Part shown: in pieces, positions 34,701 to 43,617 of the stretch
Layout: every line of letters starts with the position of its first letter
Position numbering within the stretch: the first letter of the stretch is position 1
Source of the DNA: Streptomyces mutabilis
GTDB lineage: Bacteria > Actinomycetota > Actinomycetes > Streptomycetales > Streptomycetaceae
DNA: 64,000 bases
Assembly (NCBI RefSeq): GCF_014649815.1
Contig: NZ_BMTT01000013.1
Span: 124,001-188,000, forward strand
Direction: 5' to 3'
The notes under the pieces: model-generated
The model's input: the letters and a program-made list of their open reading frames with translations, nothing else
Database searches by the model: none
What the model was told of the DNA's origin: nothing
Position numbers and translations under genes: made by a program

Positions 34701-35741
34701 CTAGGCGGGGACGCGCTTGTGCCGGAGGGGTGCTCCGGCCTGATGGAGGCTGGTGAGCGCCTGCCGGTAGGAGGCGATCAGCCCGGTCTCCAGGTAATCC
34801 ACGCCCAGTTCCTCGCAGTAGCGCCGGACGAGGATGCGTGCCTTGCGCAGGTTGGGGCTGGGCATGCTGGGGAAGAGGTGGTGTTCGATCTGGTGATTCA
34901 GGCCGCCCAGGGCGATGTCGGTGAACCATCCGCCGTTCACGTTGCGTGAGGTGAGCACTTGGCGGCGGAGGAAGTCCGGGCGGTCGTCGCCTCTCAGGAT
35001 CGGCATGCCCTTGTGGTTGGGGGCGAAGAGAGAACCGAGGTAGAGGCCGAACAAGCCCTGGTGGACGGCGAGGAAGGCGATTGCCATGCCGGGCGGCAGG
35101 ACCCAGAACAGGGCGGTCAGGTACACCACGCAGTGCATGGACAACAGAACGCCGTCGAGGACCCGGTGCTTGAGTGCGCGGTTGGCGACCGCCCTCCCGC
35201 TTGACACGTGCAGGTTGAAACCCTCCAGCGTGAGGAGGGGAAAGAACAGGAACGCCTGCCAGCGGCCGATGAGGCGGGGGAGCCCGGTGGCGGCGCGGGC
35301 CTGATCCTGGGACCAGACCAGCAGGTCGGGGGTGACGTCGGGGTCGAGGTCCTCGTTGTTGGGGTTGGCGTGGTGACGGGTGTGCTTGTCCTGCCACCAG
35401 CCGTACCCCATCCCGATGCTCGCTCCGGCGATCCGTCCGGACACCTCGCTGGCCCTGCGCCGGCGGAACACTTGGCGGTGGGCCACGTCATGGGCGACCA
35501 AGGCCACCTGCCCGAAGACGACAGCCAGGAAGGCTGCGACCGCCAACGTCCACCATGAGTCGCCGACGAGTGCGAAGGCGATCCATCCGGTGGCGTAGAG
35601 CCCGGCCACCGCGGTGATCCGGAGCGTGTAGTAGCCGGGGCGGCGCCCCAGCAGTCCGGCATCCGCGATCTTCCTCGACAGCCGGGCGAAGTCGCTGCCG
35701 GAACTCTCGGGACGCGGAGCGCGGACCGTGACACTTGTCAT
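34701..35741 (-). CDS. Membrane fatty acid desaturase
   Basis: A 346-residue di-iron desaturase. The three His boxes are HDVAH (84-88), HTRHH (120-124) and HQIEHH (283-288). The final HxxHH with a Gln in place of the first His is typical of front-end (delta-6/linoleoyl-CoA-like) desaturases. Four membrane helices are visible. It introduces double bonds into acyl chains in the membrane, perhaps for cold or envelope adaptation. No ferredoxin or cytochrome b5 gene is adjacent. Confidence 0.9.
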   Translation of the reverse strand: MTSVTVRAPRPESSGSDFARLSRKIADAGLLGRRPGYYTLRITAVAGLYATGWIAFALVGDSWWTLAVAAFLAVVFGQVALVAHDVAHRQVFRRRRASEVSGRIAGASIGMGYGWWQDKHTRHHANPNNEDLDPDVTPDLLVWSQDQARAATGLPRLIGRWQAFLFFPLLTLEGFNLHVSSGRAVANRALKHRVLDGVLLSMHCVVYLTALFWVLPPGMAIAFLAVHQGLFGLYLGSLFAPNHKGMPILRGDDRPDFLRRQVLTSRNVNGGWFTDIALGGLNHQIEHHLFPSMPSPNLRKARILVRRYCEELGVDYLETGLIASYRQALTSLHQAGAPLRHKRVPA

Positions 35742-36369
35742 GATTGGTGAAACTCTCTGCTAGCTGTGCAGGCGCCTCCGGGCCGCCGCCCGACAAGGGT
35801 GGGGGGCGGTCGCGGACGCCGGCCGGAGGCGCGCCGCCCGCAGCGTCGGCCGTCGTGACGCTGCTCCGGGACCGGCCGGGTTCCCGGCCGGGCAGGTCCT
35901 ATTCGGTCGGGGGCGGTCTTCCCGCGAACATTCCCCGAGCAGCAGGTGGACGGAGCGTCGGCTGCGGGGTTCGGATGCCCCCCTTCGGCGCCGAATCGGA
36001 AACCGTCCGGCGCCATCATGTGGAGCGCGTGCGGTCCCCGAGTCAGCTGGTAGAAGTGTCTGTCCCGTGGTTCTGTGGCCGGGGAGGGGCGCTCGGCCTG
36101 TCTCTCTCCGTACGTAAGTGCGAACGGACGGTGTCCCCCCCGCAACCATTTTGACCTGCGCGTACATGGAGACATGGCATCGGGGGGCGCCGTCAGCTGC
36201 TAGTCAGCCCGGTTTCATGGCTGCATGGCGATGACACTCGACTCCCCGACGACCTCGACGCGAAGCTCACCGAGAGGGCAGCTGACGGGCGCGACCTCGT
36301 TCTCCATCGCGTGACGTCCGATGTCGTGCGGTGGGGGACGGAAACGGGTTCCGACAGGAGCACGCAGCT
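35742..36369. other. Long gap with no confident gene
   Basis: About 630 bp upstream of the desaturase gene and downstream of the HTH gene. Open frames on both strands are Arg/Pro-rich and lack ribosome sites. A possible 30-residue peptide at 36215-36307 (minus) has no ribosome site and was not accepted. Confidence 0.45.
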
Positions 36370-37254
36370 TCAACGCTGCTCGGTCCGTACGGTCCTCGGC
36401 TCCGGCTCGTCGCCCCGGCCGCTGTGCTGGTTCAGCACGCGCAACGCGTCCGCGGAGGTCGCGTCGTTGGGGGTGTAGATCTCGACGCGGTGGTCGGGGC
36501 TGTCGGGCTGAAGCCACACCTGGTAGTCCACGCTCACCGCTCCGACGGTGGGGTGCTGCACATGCATGGTCCCCGTCGTGCAGTCGGAGACGTCCCCCGT
36601 CGCCCACATCGCGCCGAAGTCCGGGCTGTGTATGAGGAGTTCGCCGATCAGCCCGGCGAGCCGGGCGTCCGTGGGGTAGCGGCCCGCGGTGAGGCGCAGA
36701 TAAGCGACGTGGATTTTGGCGAGATCCGGCCAGTTGCGGTACATGTCGCGGGTGTGGGGGTCGAGGAAGAACATCCTGGGGATGGACGGACGCCCCTCCG
36801 GATCCCGTGGCGCCTCGAAGGGAATGTGCTCGGCGGCCAGCGCGTGCCCGGTGCGGTTCCACGCGAGGACGTCGCCGCGCCTGCCGAGCACCACCGCGGG
36901 CGTGGCCTCGCCCAGTGACTCCAGGAGGGCCAGTACCCGCGGGTGGGGCTCCTCGCGGGGCGGTTCGCCCAGACCGGGCTTCACCGACTGCCGGGCGAGG
37001 TTGTGCAGATGGACGGTCTCCACCTGGTCGAGCCGGAGCACCCGGGCGAGCGCGTCGAGCACCTGCCCGGAGGCGGTCTCGGCCTGCCCCTGCTCCAGAC
37101 GCGTGTAGTACCCCGCGCTCACCCCCGCGAGCTGGGCGAGTTCTTCCCGTCGGAGACCGGGGACCCGGCGGGAGGCGCCGTAGGTCACCAGACCGATCTC
37201 AGCCGGAGTGACCCGGTCACGACGGCTCTTCAGGAACGTTCCTAGGCTCTCCAT
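36370..37254 (-). CDS. HTH regulator with MmyB-like ligand domain
   Basis: A 294-residue XRE-type regulator. The HTH (about 30-62) contains LRREELAQLAGVSAGYYTRLEQG. The C-terminal MmyB-like PAS-type domain has AVVLGRRGDVLAWNRTGHAL. This family usually controls a neighbouring dehydrogenase or transporter. It is divergent from an MFS gene over 103 bp with repeated gggtgtacc sites, so it probably represses that exporter. The start at 37254 fits the usual MESLGTFLKSRR N-terminus. Confidence 0.9.
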   Translation of the reverse strand: MESLGTFLKSRRDRVTPAEIGLVTYGASRRVPGLRREELAQLAGVSAGYYTRLEQGQAETASGQVLDALARVLRLDQVETVHLHNLARQSVKPGLGEPPREEPHPRVLALLESLGEATPAVVLGRRGDVLAWNRTGHALAAEHIPFEAPRDPEGRPSIPRMFFLDPHTRDMYRNWPDLAKIHVAYLRLTAGRYPTDARLAGLIGELLIHSPDFGAMWATGDVSDCTTGTMHVQHPTVGAVSVDYQVWLQPDSPDHRVEIYTPNDATSADALRVLNQHSGRGDEPEPRTVRTEQR

Positions 37255-37285
37255 GCTTACGAGCCTAGGGTGCACGCCCGCTCCG

Positions 37286-37310
37286 TGGGTGTACCTGTCG
37301 GGTGTACCCA
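37286..37310. promoter_or_regulatory. Probable operator between HTH regulator and MFS gene
   Basis: gggtgtacc occurs twice (37287-37295, 37300-37308) with 13-bp spacing, inside a partial dyad tgggt...accca. It lies in the middle of the divergent intergenic region. Confidence 0.5.
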
Positions 37311-37357
37311 CGCCATGGGGATGGCTGTCGGCCACGCCGTACCCGAGTGTCGGCACC

Positions 37358-38893
37358 ATGACTCGACAGCATGCGAACAACGCTCCCGGACTGCGGGCCT
37401 GGCTGGGGCTCGCGGTGGTCCTCGGCCCGGTCCTCCTCGTCTCCATGGACGGATCGATCCTGTTCCTGGCCATGCCCCGGATCAGCCAGGCCCTCTCGCC
37501 CACTGCCGACCAGGCGCTGTGGATTCTGGACATCTACGGCTTCGCCGTCGGTTCCCTGCTGGTCGCCTTCGGCAGCATCGGTGACCGCTACGGCCGGCTG
37601 AGGCTCCTGGTGATCGGCGCGACCGTGTTCGGACTCGGCTCCGCCGGGGCGGCGTTCGCACCGACCCCCGAACTCCTCATCGCCTGCCGAGCGCTCATGG
37701 GCGTGGCCGGGGCGACCCTGCTGCCCTCGGCGCTGGCCGTACTGAGCGAGCTGTTCCCCGACTCCCGGCGCAGGGCCCAGGCCATCGGCATCTTCGCAGC
37801 GGCCTTCGCGGCCGGTTTCGCCATCGGCCCGGTCATCGGGGGCGCCCTCCTCGGCCAGTTCTGGTGGGGCTCGGTCTTCCTCGTCAACCTCCCCGTCATC
37901 GTCGCGTTCCTGGGGTTCGCGCCGGTCCTCCTCCGAGAGGTCCGGTCGGGCGGGACGGGCCGCGTCGATCCGCTCAGCGTCGTGACCTCCGCCGGGGGCC
38001 TGCTGCTCACGATCTACGGCATCAAGCACCTGGCCGCCGACGGGATCTCGGCTCTTCCGATCGGCACGATGATCGTCGGCTTCGCCGTACTGGCCTTCTT
38101 CGGCCTGCGCCAACGGCACCTCGACAACCCGCTGATCGATTTTTCCCTCTTCCGCGACCGCGTCTTCGCCATCGCCGTCATCACCGGTCTCCTGCCGCTG
38201 GCCGCATGGTCGGCGGCGGCGTACCTGTCCGGCATCTACCTCCAGTCGGTACTGGACCTGAGCGTCCTGCACGCTGCGCTCCTGGCCCTCCCGGGCGCGG
38301 CGGCCCTCACCATCTCCTGCATCGTCACACCGGCCGTCGTCGAACGCATCGGGAAGCGGGCCGCACTCCTCGTCTGCCACTTCTCCATCGCGGGCGGCCT
38401 GTTGCTGCTGCTCCCCACCACGGTCACCGGCGGGATCGGCTGGTACGTCGCCTCGACCGTGATCGCCGGCTTGGGGTACGGCATCTCCTTCGCCGTCGTC
38501 GCGGACACCGCGGTCGGCGCGGTCCCCGCGGAGCGTGCCGGCTCGGCCGGAGCGATCGCCGAGACCAGCAACGAGATCGGGAACGCCCTTGGCATCGCGA
38601 TCCTCGGCTCGCTCGCCGCGCTGCTCTTCCGCATCCAGGGCCCGGACCTCGCCCCCACCCTCGACGAGACCCTCCAGGTGCCTTCACTGCTCCCGTCCGT
38701 GGTCCAGGACGCGAAGTCCGCGTTCGTCACCGGCCTGCACGTCGTCGTGCTCGCGGCGAGCCTTCTGCACACCGCCCTCGGAGCGGCAGCCCTGCGCTGG
38801 CTCCCCAAGCCGGCGCCGGAGGAGCAGGCCACCGAGGTCCACGAAGAGCCCGGAGGAGCGCGTTGCGAACAGGCCGTGGCGGAGCAGGTCTGA
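37358..38893 (+). CDS. MFS drug exporter (DHA2 type)
   Basis: A 511-residue transporter with about fourteen hydrophobic segments. It has MDGSILFLAMPRISQAL in TM1, GDRYGRLRLL in the loop after TM2, and motif C-like GFAIGPVIGG. It resembles the EmrB/QacA-type exporters of Streptomyces. The C-terminal tail is acidic. It is probably controlled by the divergent MmyB-type regulator. Confidence 0.9.
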   Translation: MTRQHANNAPGLRAWLGLAVVLGPVLLVSMDGSILFLAMPRISQALSPTADQALWILDIYGFAVGSLLVAFGSIGDRYGRLRLLVIGATVFGLGSAGAAFAPTPELLIACRALMGVAGATLLPSALAVLSELFPDSRRRAQAIGIFAAAFAAGFAIGPVIGGALLGQFWWGSVFLVNLPVIVAFLGFAPVLLREVRSGGTGRVDPLSVVTSAGGLLLTIYGIKHLAADGISALPIGTMIVGFAVLAFFGLRQRHLDNPLIDFSLFRDRVFAIAVITGLLPLAAWSAAAYLSGIYLQSVLDLSVLHAALLALPGAAALTISCIVTPAVVERIGKRAALLVCHFSIAGGLLLLLPTTVTGGIGWYVASTVIAGLGYGISFAVVADTAVGAVPAERAGSAGAIAETSNEIGNALGIAILGSLAALLFRIQGPDLAPTLDETLQVPSLLPSVVQDAKSAFVTGLHVVVLAASLLHTALGAAALRWLPKPAPEEQATEVHEEPGGARCEQAVAEQV

Positions 38894-39518
38894 CGGGAGG
38901 GGCCGGCGAAGTGTCGCCGCCAGGCCGGCCGGAACCGGGTGAGGAACCCGTCTTCGCCGTCAGGGCCCGCATGCTTCCTGGCCGCCGTCCCGCCCGAGTG
39001 GCCCGCGCCGATTCCCCGGTTGGACAGGCCCTCGCCGACCGGCCTCCCCGCCCGCCCCGAAGGACGCCCAAGGTCCTTGAGCCCGGCGGTGCGGCCGCTA
39101 GGGCAGGCGCGCCTCCGGGCCGTCGCGAGAAACGCGGAACGGGCGGGATGGTTCGGTCGGCCCCAAAGAGCGCGCGTCACCGTCGCGGGCGCGCCATGGA
39201 GCAGCAGCCTCGACCGGCACCACCGCGGCGCCTCACATGACGAGGCATGGCCGATCGGCGCCCTCTCCTCCTCCCGCCGGTGGTTCCACCCTGGAGGAAC
39301 AGGTCGGGCCGGTGGCGTTCGGTGGTCGGTATCTCGTCCGGCGGTGGTGGCGCCGCCCCGCGTACGCCCCGTCCCGGTGGTTCGGTGGGGCCGGTGTGGA
39401 GCCGGGGCAGGTCCGAGGCGGTCGCCGGGGCGGGCCCGGCTTGCGCTCGGGGCGTGGACCTCTGCGAGCTCCTCGTCGAGAGGGCGGCGGGGAGCAGACG
39501 ACGTGCGGACGCCGGTTG
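38894..39518. other. Long gap with no confident gene
   Basis: About 625 bp. Several long open frames exist on both strands but are Arg/Pro/Gly-rich, lack ribosome sites and have no known domain. Nothing specific is recognised until the dyad at 39519. Confidence 0.45.
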
Positions 39519-39539
39519 ACCTTGACACGTTGTTAAGGT
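39519..39539. promoter_or_regulatory. MerR-type operator upstream of HEAT gene
   Basis: A 21-bp near-perfect dyad with arms acctt and aaggt and inner gaca/tgtt. It overlaps TTGAC and TAAGGT promoter-like words. MerR proteins bind such dyads between -35 and -10, and the MerR-HEAT protein downstream is the obvious candidate. Confidence 0.65.
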
Positions 39540-39557
39540 GTGACCTGGGCGCAGGAG

Positions 39558-40325
39558 GTGGTCCCCATCAACACCACAGACGGAACCTCGCACACCGCCC
39601 GCGTGGCCCGCGCCCTGAGCGCCGAGGCCAGTTCGGTCCGGCTTCAGGCGGCCCTGGCGGCCGGCTCGAACCCCGACCCTGACTTCCTGGAGACGCTCGT
39701 CGAGCGGTGCGCGGTCGAGCCGGACTTCTTCGTGCGGGACATGCTCTCCTGGGCGCTGACCCGGCTCCCACCGGAGGCCACCCTGCCCCGGATCCGGCGG
39801 GAACTCGGCTCCGGGCGCGCGCAGGCCCGCAGCCAGGCGCTGCACACGCTGTCCAAGATCGGGAGCAGGAGCGCGTGGGCGTTCATCACACGCGGGATGC
39901 TGCGCGACGCCGACGACGAGGTCGCGCGGACCGCGTGGCGCGTCGCCGTCGTCCTCGTGCCCGAAGAGGAGAAGGAGGACCTGGCCGGCGAGCTGGCCCG
40001 ACAGCTCGGCCGCGGTGACCGCGAGGTGCGGCTGAGCCTGAGCCGGGCCCTCATCGACCTCGGTGACGTGACCGGGCCCGCCCTGGAGAAGGCGGCGGCG
40101 CGCCCCGATCCGGTGGTGGCCGCGCACGCCCGTGCCACCGAACTGCTCAGGCAGAACCCGGAGGCCGGCTTCGACGCGGCCGTCGAGGAGGCGAAGCGAG
40201 TCGTCGCGCTCGGTCCCGAACGCGCCGCCGCCTCCGTCGCAGAAGCCGGAGCCGAAGAAGCCGCGGGAGCCGGAGAAGCCGTGGAGATCGCGAAGGCCGG
40301 GGAGACGCGGAGTGCTGATCGGTGA
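39558..40325 (+). CDS. HEAT-repeat protein
   Basis: An all-helical protein of about 255 residues with HEAT-type repeats: VRLQAALAAGSNPDP, RSQALHTLSKIGSRSAW and DADDEVARTAWRVAVVL. The Ala-rich end is extra. The start is uncertain. AGGAGG at 39553-39558 would place a start near 39564, but the codon there is CCC. GTG 39558 overlaps the ribosome site, ATC 39567 is rare, and GTG 39540 is a further option. It overlaps the MerR-HEAT gene by 14 bp. Confidence 0.78.
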   Translation: MVPINTTDGTSHTARVARALSAEASSVRLQAALAAGSNPDPDFLETLVERCAVEPDFFVRDMLSWALTRLPPEATLPRIRRELGSGRAQARSQALHTLSKIGSRSAWAFITRGMLRDADDEVARTAWRVAVVLVPEEEKEDLAGELARQLGRGDREVRLSLSRALIDLGDVTGPALEKAAARPDPVVAAHARATELLRQNPEAGFDAAVEEAKRVVALGPERAAASVAEAGAEEAAGAGEAVEIAKAGETRSADR

Positions 40326-41337
40326 AGTGGCCCGCCGCTCGGGGGTGAGCCCCCGGATGCTGCGGCACTACGACGCCCTGGGCCTGGTGCGGCCGACCGG
40401 TCGCACCGTCGGCGGCTACCGCGAGTACTCGGCCGAGGACGTCCGCAGGATCTTCCACGTGGAGAGCCTGCGGTCCCTCGGGCTGTCCCTCAAGCAGATC
40501 GGACGCGCGCTGGAGGATCCGGCCTTCTCGCCGTCCGCCCTGGTCGGCGACCTCATCCGGTGGACGCAGGACCGCCTGGAACGGGAGCAGGAACTGCTGG
40601 AGCGGCTCCGCGCGATCGAAGCGTCGGCGCCCGCCGGCTGGCGGGACGTCCTGCACGTCGTCGAGCTCATGCGCGGACTCGACTCGACCAGCGCCGCGCG
40701 CAGGCAGCGCACCGTCCTGGTACGTCCGGAGGGTGCCGCAGTGCCTGCCGAACTGCTGGCCGGGGCGGTGCTGTCCGAGCCCGACCCCGTCGTCGCGGGC
40801 GCCCTGCGATGGGCGCTGGCCCGGTCGGACGGCGACGGCCTCGCGACCCTGGTGGCGGGCCTGCACTCGGACGACACCGGCGTCCGGCGGCGTGCCGTCC
40901 TGGCGATCGCCGCGATGCCAGATGCTCCGGGGGTGGCCGAGGTGCTCACGGACGCGCTCGGGGACGCGGACCCGACGGTGCGCAGACACGCCGCGCTGGC
41001 GCTGGGCGGGCGAGGCGCGACCGCGGCCGTGCCGACGCTCGTGGGCATGGTGGTCGAGGGGACCAATGACGTCGAGGCGGCGGAAATCCTGGGGACGCTG
41101 TCCCGGGACCCCGAGTGTGCGGAGCGGATCACGGCCGCCCTGGTCGACGAACTCGCGGCGCCCACCGCCGACTCCGCGACGCGGATCCGCCTCGCCCAGG
41201 CGCTGGTGGAGCTGTCGGGGGACGGCCCGTCGGCGGTCCTGCGCCGGCTGGCCCGGGACGACGACCGCGCCGTCGCCCTCGTCGCGTCGGCCTTCGTGGG
41301 GCTCCTGGAGGAGCGCTCCTCCGAAGACCGGGCGTGA
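40312..41337 (+). CDS. MerR regulator with C-terminal HEAT repeats
   Basis: A 341-residue protein. The MerR HTH (1-70) has IGEVARRSGVSPRMLRHYDAL, followed by a coiled-coil (about 80-110) with DRLEREQELLERL. The C-terminal half carries HEAT repeats (DDTGVRRRAVLAIAAM, DADPTVRRHAALALGG). No effector-binding Cys pattern is seen, so protein binding by the HEAT half is likely. GTG 40312 follows GGGGAG. It is co-transcribed with the upstream HEAT protein and probably regulates their shared promoter. Confidence 0.88.
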   Translation: MLIGEVARRSGVSPRMLRHYDALGLVRPTGRTVGGYREYSAEDVRRIFHVESLRSLGLSLKQIGRALEDPAFSPSALVGDLIRWTQDRLEREQELLERLRAIEASAPAGWRDVLHVVELMRGLDSTSAARRQRTVLVRPEGAAVPAELLAGAVLSEPDPVVAGALRWALARSDGDGLATLVAGLHSDDTGVRRRAVLAIAAMPDAPGVAEVLTDALGDADPTVRRHAALALGGRGATAAVPTLVGMVVEGTNDVEAAEILGTLSRDPECAERITAALVDELAAPTADSATRIRLAQALVELSGDGPSAVLRRLARDDDRAVALVASAFVGLLEERSSEDRA

Positions 41338-41402
41338 TCCACTGATCGTGGACCCGGAGGGTGACGCACAATCGAGTGACGCCCGGGGAGAGGTACGCGC
41401 CG

Positions 41403-42128
41403 ATGGTGGACGCCGACGCCGCGGTGCTCGACGACCCGGTGGGGCAGTCGCTCCACGGGCGCCACGCGAGACCCGCCCGTCGGTGCGGCCGGGCCGGCGG
41501 GTACCTGCCGGAAGTCGCAACCTTCTCGGCGCTGTCCGTGGCCGGGGCGCGACGGCGGGGGCGGAGACGGACGCCACGGCGTGGGCCGACCTCGCCCGGC
41601 CGCTCGGGCCGGGGCAGGTCGCCGACATGTTCAGTTCGCCGGCGACCCCACCGCCGGACCGGAAGCCGGTCTTCGAGTCCGAGATGGAGGGCCGTCAGAT
41701 GATCCGGCCCGGTACCGGACGGTTCGCCCGGACGGAGGATGAGACCGGCATGGTCGAACGGGGCGCGGACGACGTGCCGGAGATACTCGGACTCGTCGAC
41801 GGGACTGGGCCGGGACCGTTCTGGGCGCGCACCCGCGAACTGCACCTACCCGGGCATCCGGCACGAGGGCACGCTGGTGGCGATGGCGGGCGAACGGCTG
41901 CGGCCTGAGGGGTGGACGGAGATCAGCGCCGTCTGCACCGCTCCGGAAGCACGCGGGCGTGGCTACGCCGCCCGGCTGGTCGGTGCGCTCGCGGCGCGCG
42001 TCACGGCGCGCGGCGAACGGCCCTTCCTGCACGTGGCGGAGGCGAGCACCGCCGCGATCGCCCCCTACGCAGGGCTGGGGTTCGAGACCCGCGCGGAAGT
42101 GACCTACCGGGGGTTCCGCGCTCCGTGA
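41403..42128 (+). pseudogene. GNAT acetyltransferase with two frameshifts
   Basis: Frame A starts at ATG 41403 and runs MVDADAAVLDDPVGQSLHG to YLPEVATFSAL. Near 41550 coding moves to another frame (AWADLARPLGPGQVADMF through GPFWARTREL). Near 41845 it returns to the first frame (YPGIRHEGTLVAMAGERL through RGRGYAARLVGALAARV). Joined, it is a GNAT N-acetyltransferase of about 240 residues with intact acetyl-CoA motif RGRGYA. Two indels at separate places make this a pseudogene or an error-rich stretch. Confidence 0.8.
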
Positions 42129-42173
42129 CGGCTGCCCCTCAGCGGCCGACCGGCTCCCCGGACCGCCCGGTGT

Positions 42174-43142
42174 TCAGCGGCCGATCAACTCCGCGAACCG
42201 CCTCGCGTCGACGTTCCCTCCCGAGGCGATGACGCCGACCCGGCGCGGGCGGTGTTCCAGGCGCCCGGCCATGAGCGCGGCCAGGGCGGTGGCGCCGCTC
42301 GGTTCGAGGACGATCTTCAGGCGTTCGAAGGCGAAGCGCATGGCCGCGACGATCTCGTCGTCGCCGACGAGGGCGATCGCGTCGACCAGGCGCCGGTTGA
42401 CGGTGAAGGTGATCTCGCCGGGGGTGGGCAGGGCCTGACCGTCGGCGATGGTGCGGGGGACGGGAATGGTCACGCGTTCGCCCCGGTCCAAGGAGCGTTT
42501 GGTGTCGTCGCCCGCCTCCGGCTCCACGCCGACCACCCGGATACCGGAATGGAGGGCCTTGGCGGCGGTGGCGCTGCCGGCGACGAGTCCGCCGCCGCCG
42601 ACGGGGACCACGAGGGCGTCGAGCGCGCCGGTCTCCTCGAGGAGTTCCAGGGCGGCGGTGCCCTGGCCGGCGATGACGTGCGGATGGTCGTACGGCGGGA
42701 TGAGGGCGAGGCCCCGTTCATCGGCGAGGGCTTCGCCGAGGGCGGTGCGGTCCTGGGTGTAGCGGTCGTAGGTGACGATCTCCGCGCCGTAGCCGGCGGT
42801 GGCCTCCCGCTTGGCGCGCGGGGCGTCCTCGGGCATGAGGACGACCGCCGTCGTGCCCAGCTCCCGGGCGGCCAGCGCGACCGCCTGGGCGTGGTTCCCG
42901 GAGGAGTACGCGGCGATACCCCTGGCCAGCTGCCCGGCGGGGAGCCGGGAGGCGGCGTTGTAGGCCCCGCGGATCTTGAAGGCGCCGACGCGCTGGAAGT
43001 TCTCGCACTTGACGAACACCTCGGCGCCGACCAGGGCGTCGAGGGTGCGGGAGGTGAGGACCGGGGTGCGGTGTGCGATGCCGGCGAGACGTGCGGCGGC
43101 GTCCTGGACGTCGGCGAAGGCGACGGGCAGTGCGGCGGTCAT
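42174..43142 (-). CDS. Threonine/serine dehydratase-like PLP enzyme
   Basis: A 322-residue fold-type II PLP enzyme. The Schiff-base Lys56 is in GAFKIRGAYNA. SSGNHAQA and GGGGL phosphate-binding loop motifs follow. The regulatory ACT domain of biosynthetic IlvA is absent, so it is a catabolic threonine dehydratase or serine racemase type. It converts L-threonine to 2-oxobutanoate or serine to pyruvate. It is convergent with the broken GNAT gene. Confidence 0.92.
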   Translation of the reverse strand: MTAALPVAFADVQDAAARLAGIAHRTPVLTSRTLDALVGAEVFVKCENFQRVGAFKIRGAYNAASRLPAGQLARGIAAYSSGNHAQAVALAARELGTTAVVLMPEDAPRAKREATAGYGAEIVTYDRYTQDRTALGEALADERGLALIPPYDHPHVIAGQGTAALELLEETGALDALVVPVGGGGLVAGSATAAKALHSGIRVVGVEPEAGDDTKRSLDRGERVTIPVPRTIADGQALPTPGEITFTVNRRLVDAIALVGDDEIVAAMRFAFERLKIVLEPSGATALAALMAGRLEHRPRRVGVIASGGNVDARRFAELIGR

Positions 43143-43152
43143 GGTCGGGTCC

Positions 43153-43443
43153 CTAGGGTCGGTGGGAGCGGCGGACGGGTCGGGGCCGAGGCCCTTCTCG
43201 GGAGGAGGCCGGTGCCCTCCCGGTGCGCTGGCGCAGGAACGCTGCCGGATGCGCGTTGAGCGCCATCGCAGCGCCGTAGGCGCGGGCGAGCCGGGCGTCG
43301 GCGGTGAGCCGGGCGAAGTCGCGGCGGATGGTGGAGGCGGTCACCCCGAGGTGCCGGGACAGCTCCTCCACGCTGGCCAGGCCGGTCGTGGTGGCGAGTC
43401 TGAGGATCTCCTCGCGCCGAGCCTGGGATCCGATGGGCGGCAT
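43153..43443 (-). pseudogene. DeoR-family regulator, N-terminal fragment
   Basis: The first 75 residues are a normal DeoR HTH: GSQARREEILRLATTTG, then SRHLGVTASTIRRDF and AYGAAMALNAHP. After RQRTG the frame enters an Arg/Pro-rich tail and ends at residue 96. The sugar-phosphate sensing domain (about 160 residues) is missing, so the protein cannot respond to an effector. It lies ten bases upstream of the dehydratase gene, suggesting a deletion fused them. Confidence 0.75.
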
Positions 43444-43467
43444 CAAGTGTCCTTCGCGGTACGTGAG

Positions 43468-43587
43468 TCAAGTGCCCTTCGCTGAACGGGGTTTCAGCGA
43501 GCGGTGGACGGCCTGCCGCAGCGCCTCGATCATGCTACCGGGCTCGGCCTTGCCCGTACCGGCGATGACGAAGGCCGGGCCGTGGTC
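43468..43587 (-). pseudogene. C-terminal fragment of an unidentified enzyme
   Basis: The minus frame reads DHGPAFVIAGTGKAEPGSM and then IEALRQAVHRSLKP before a stop at 43468. It looks like genuine protein (good codon bias) but has no usable start. It may be the tail of a gene once controlled by the DeoR regulator. The family is not identified. Confidence 0.4.
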
Positions 43588-43617
43588 CACGGATGTGGGG
43601 TCACCGGGAGGCCGGCG

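Noticed and set aside
36215-36307. 30-residue peptide MENEVAPVSCPLGELRVEVV...
   Set aside because: No ribosome-binding site precedes the ATG and the frame continues as antisense of the HTH gene.
38939-39682. Plus-strand frame of 247 codons before the HEAT gene
   Set aside because: It is Arg/Pro-rich, runs out of frame into the HEAT gene and has no ribosome site.
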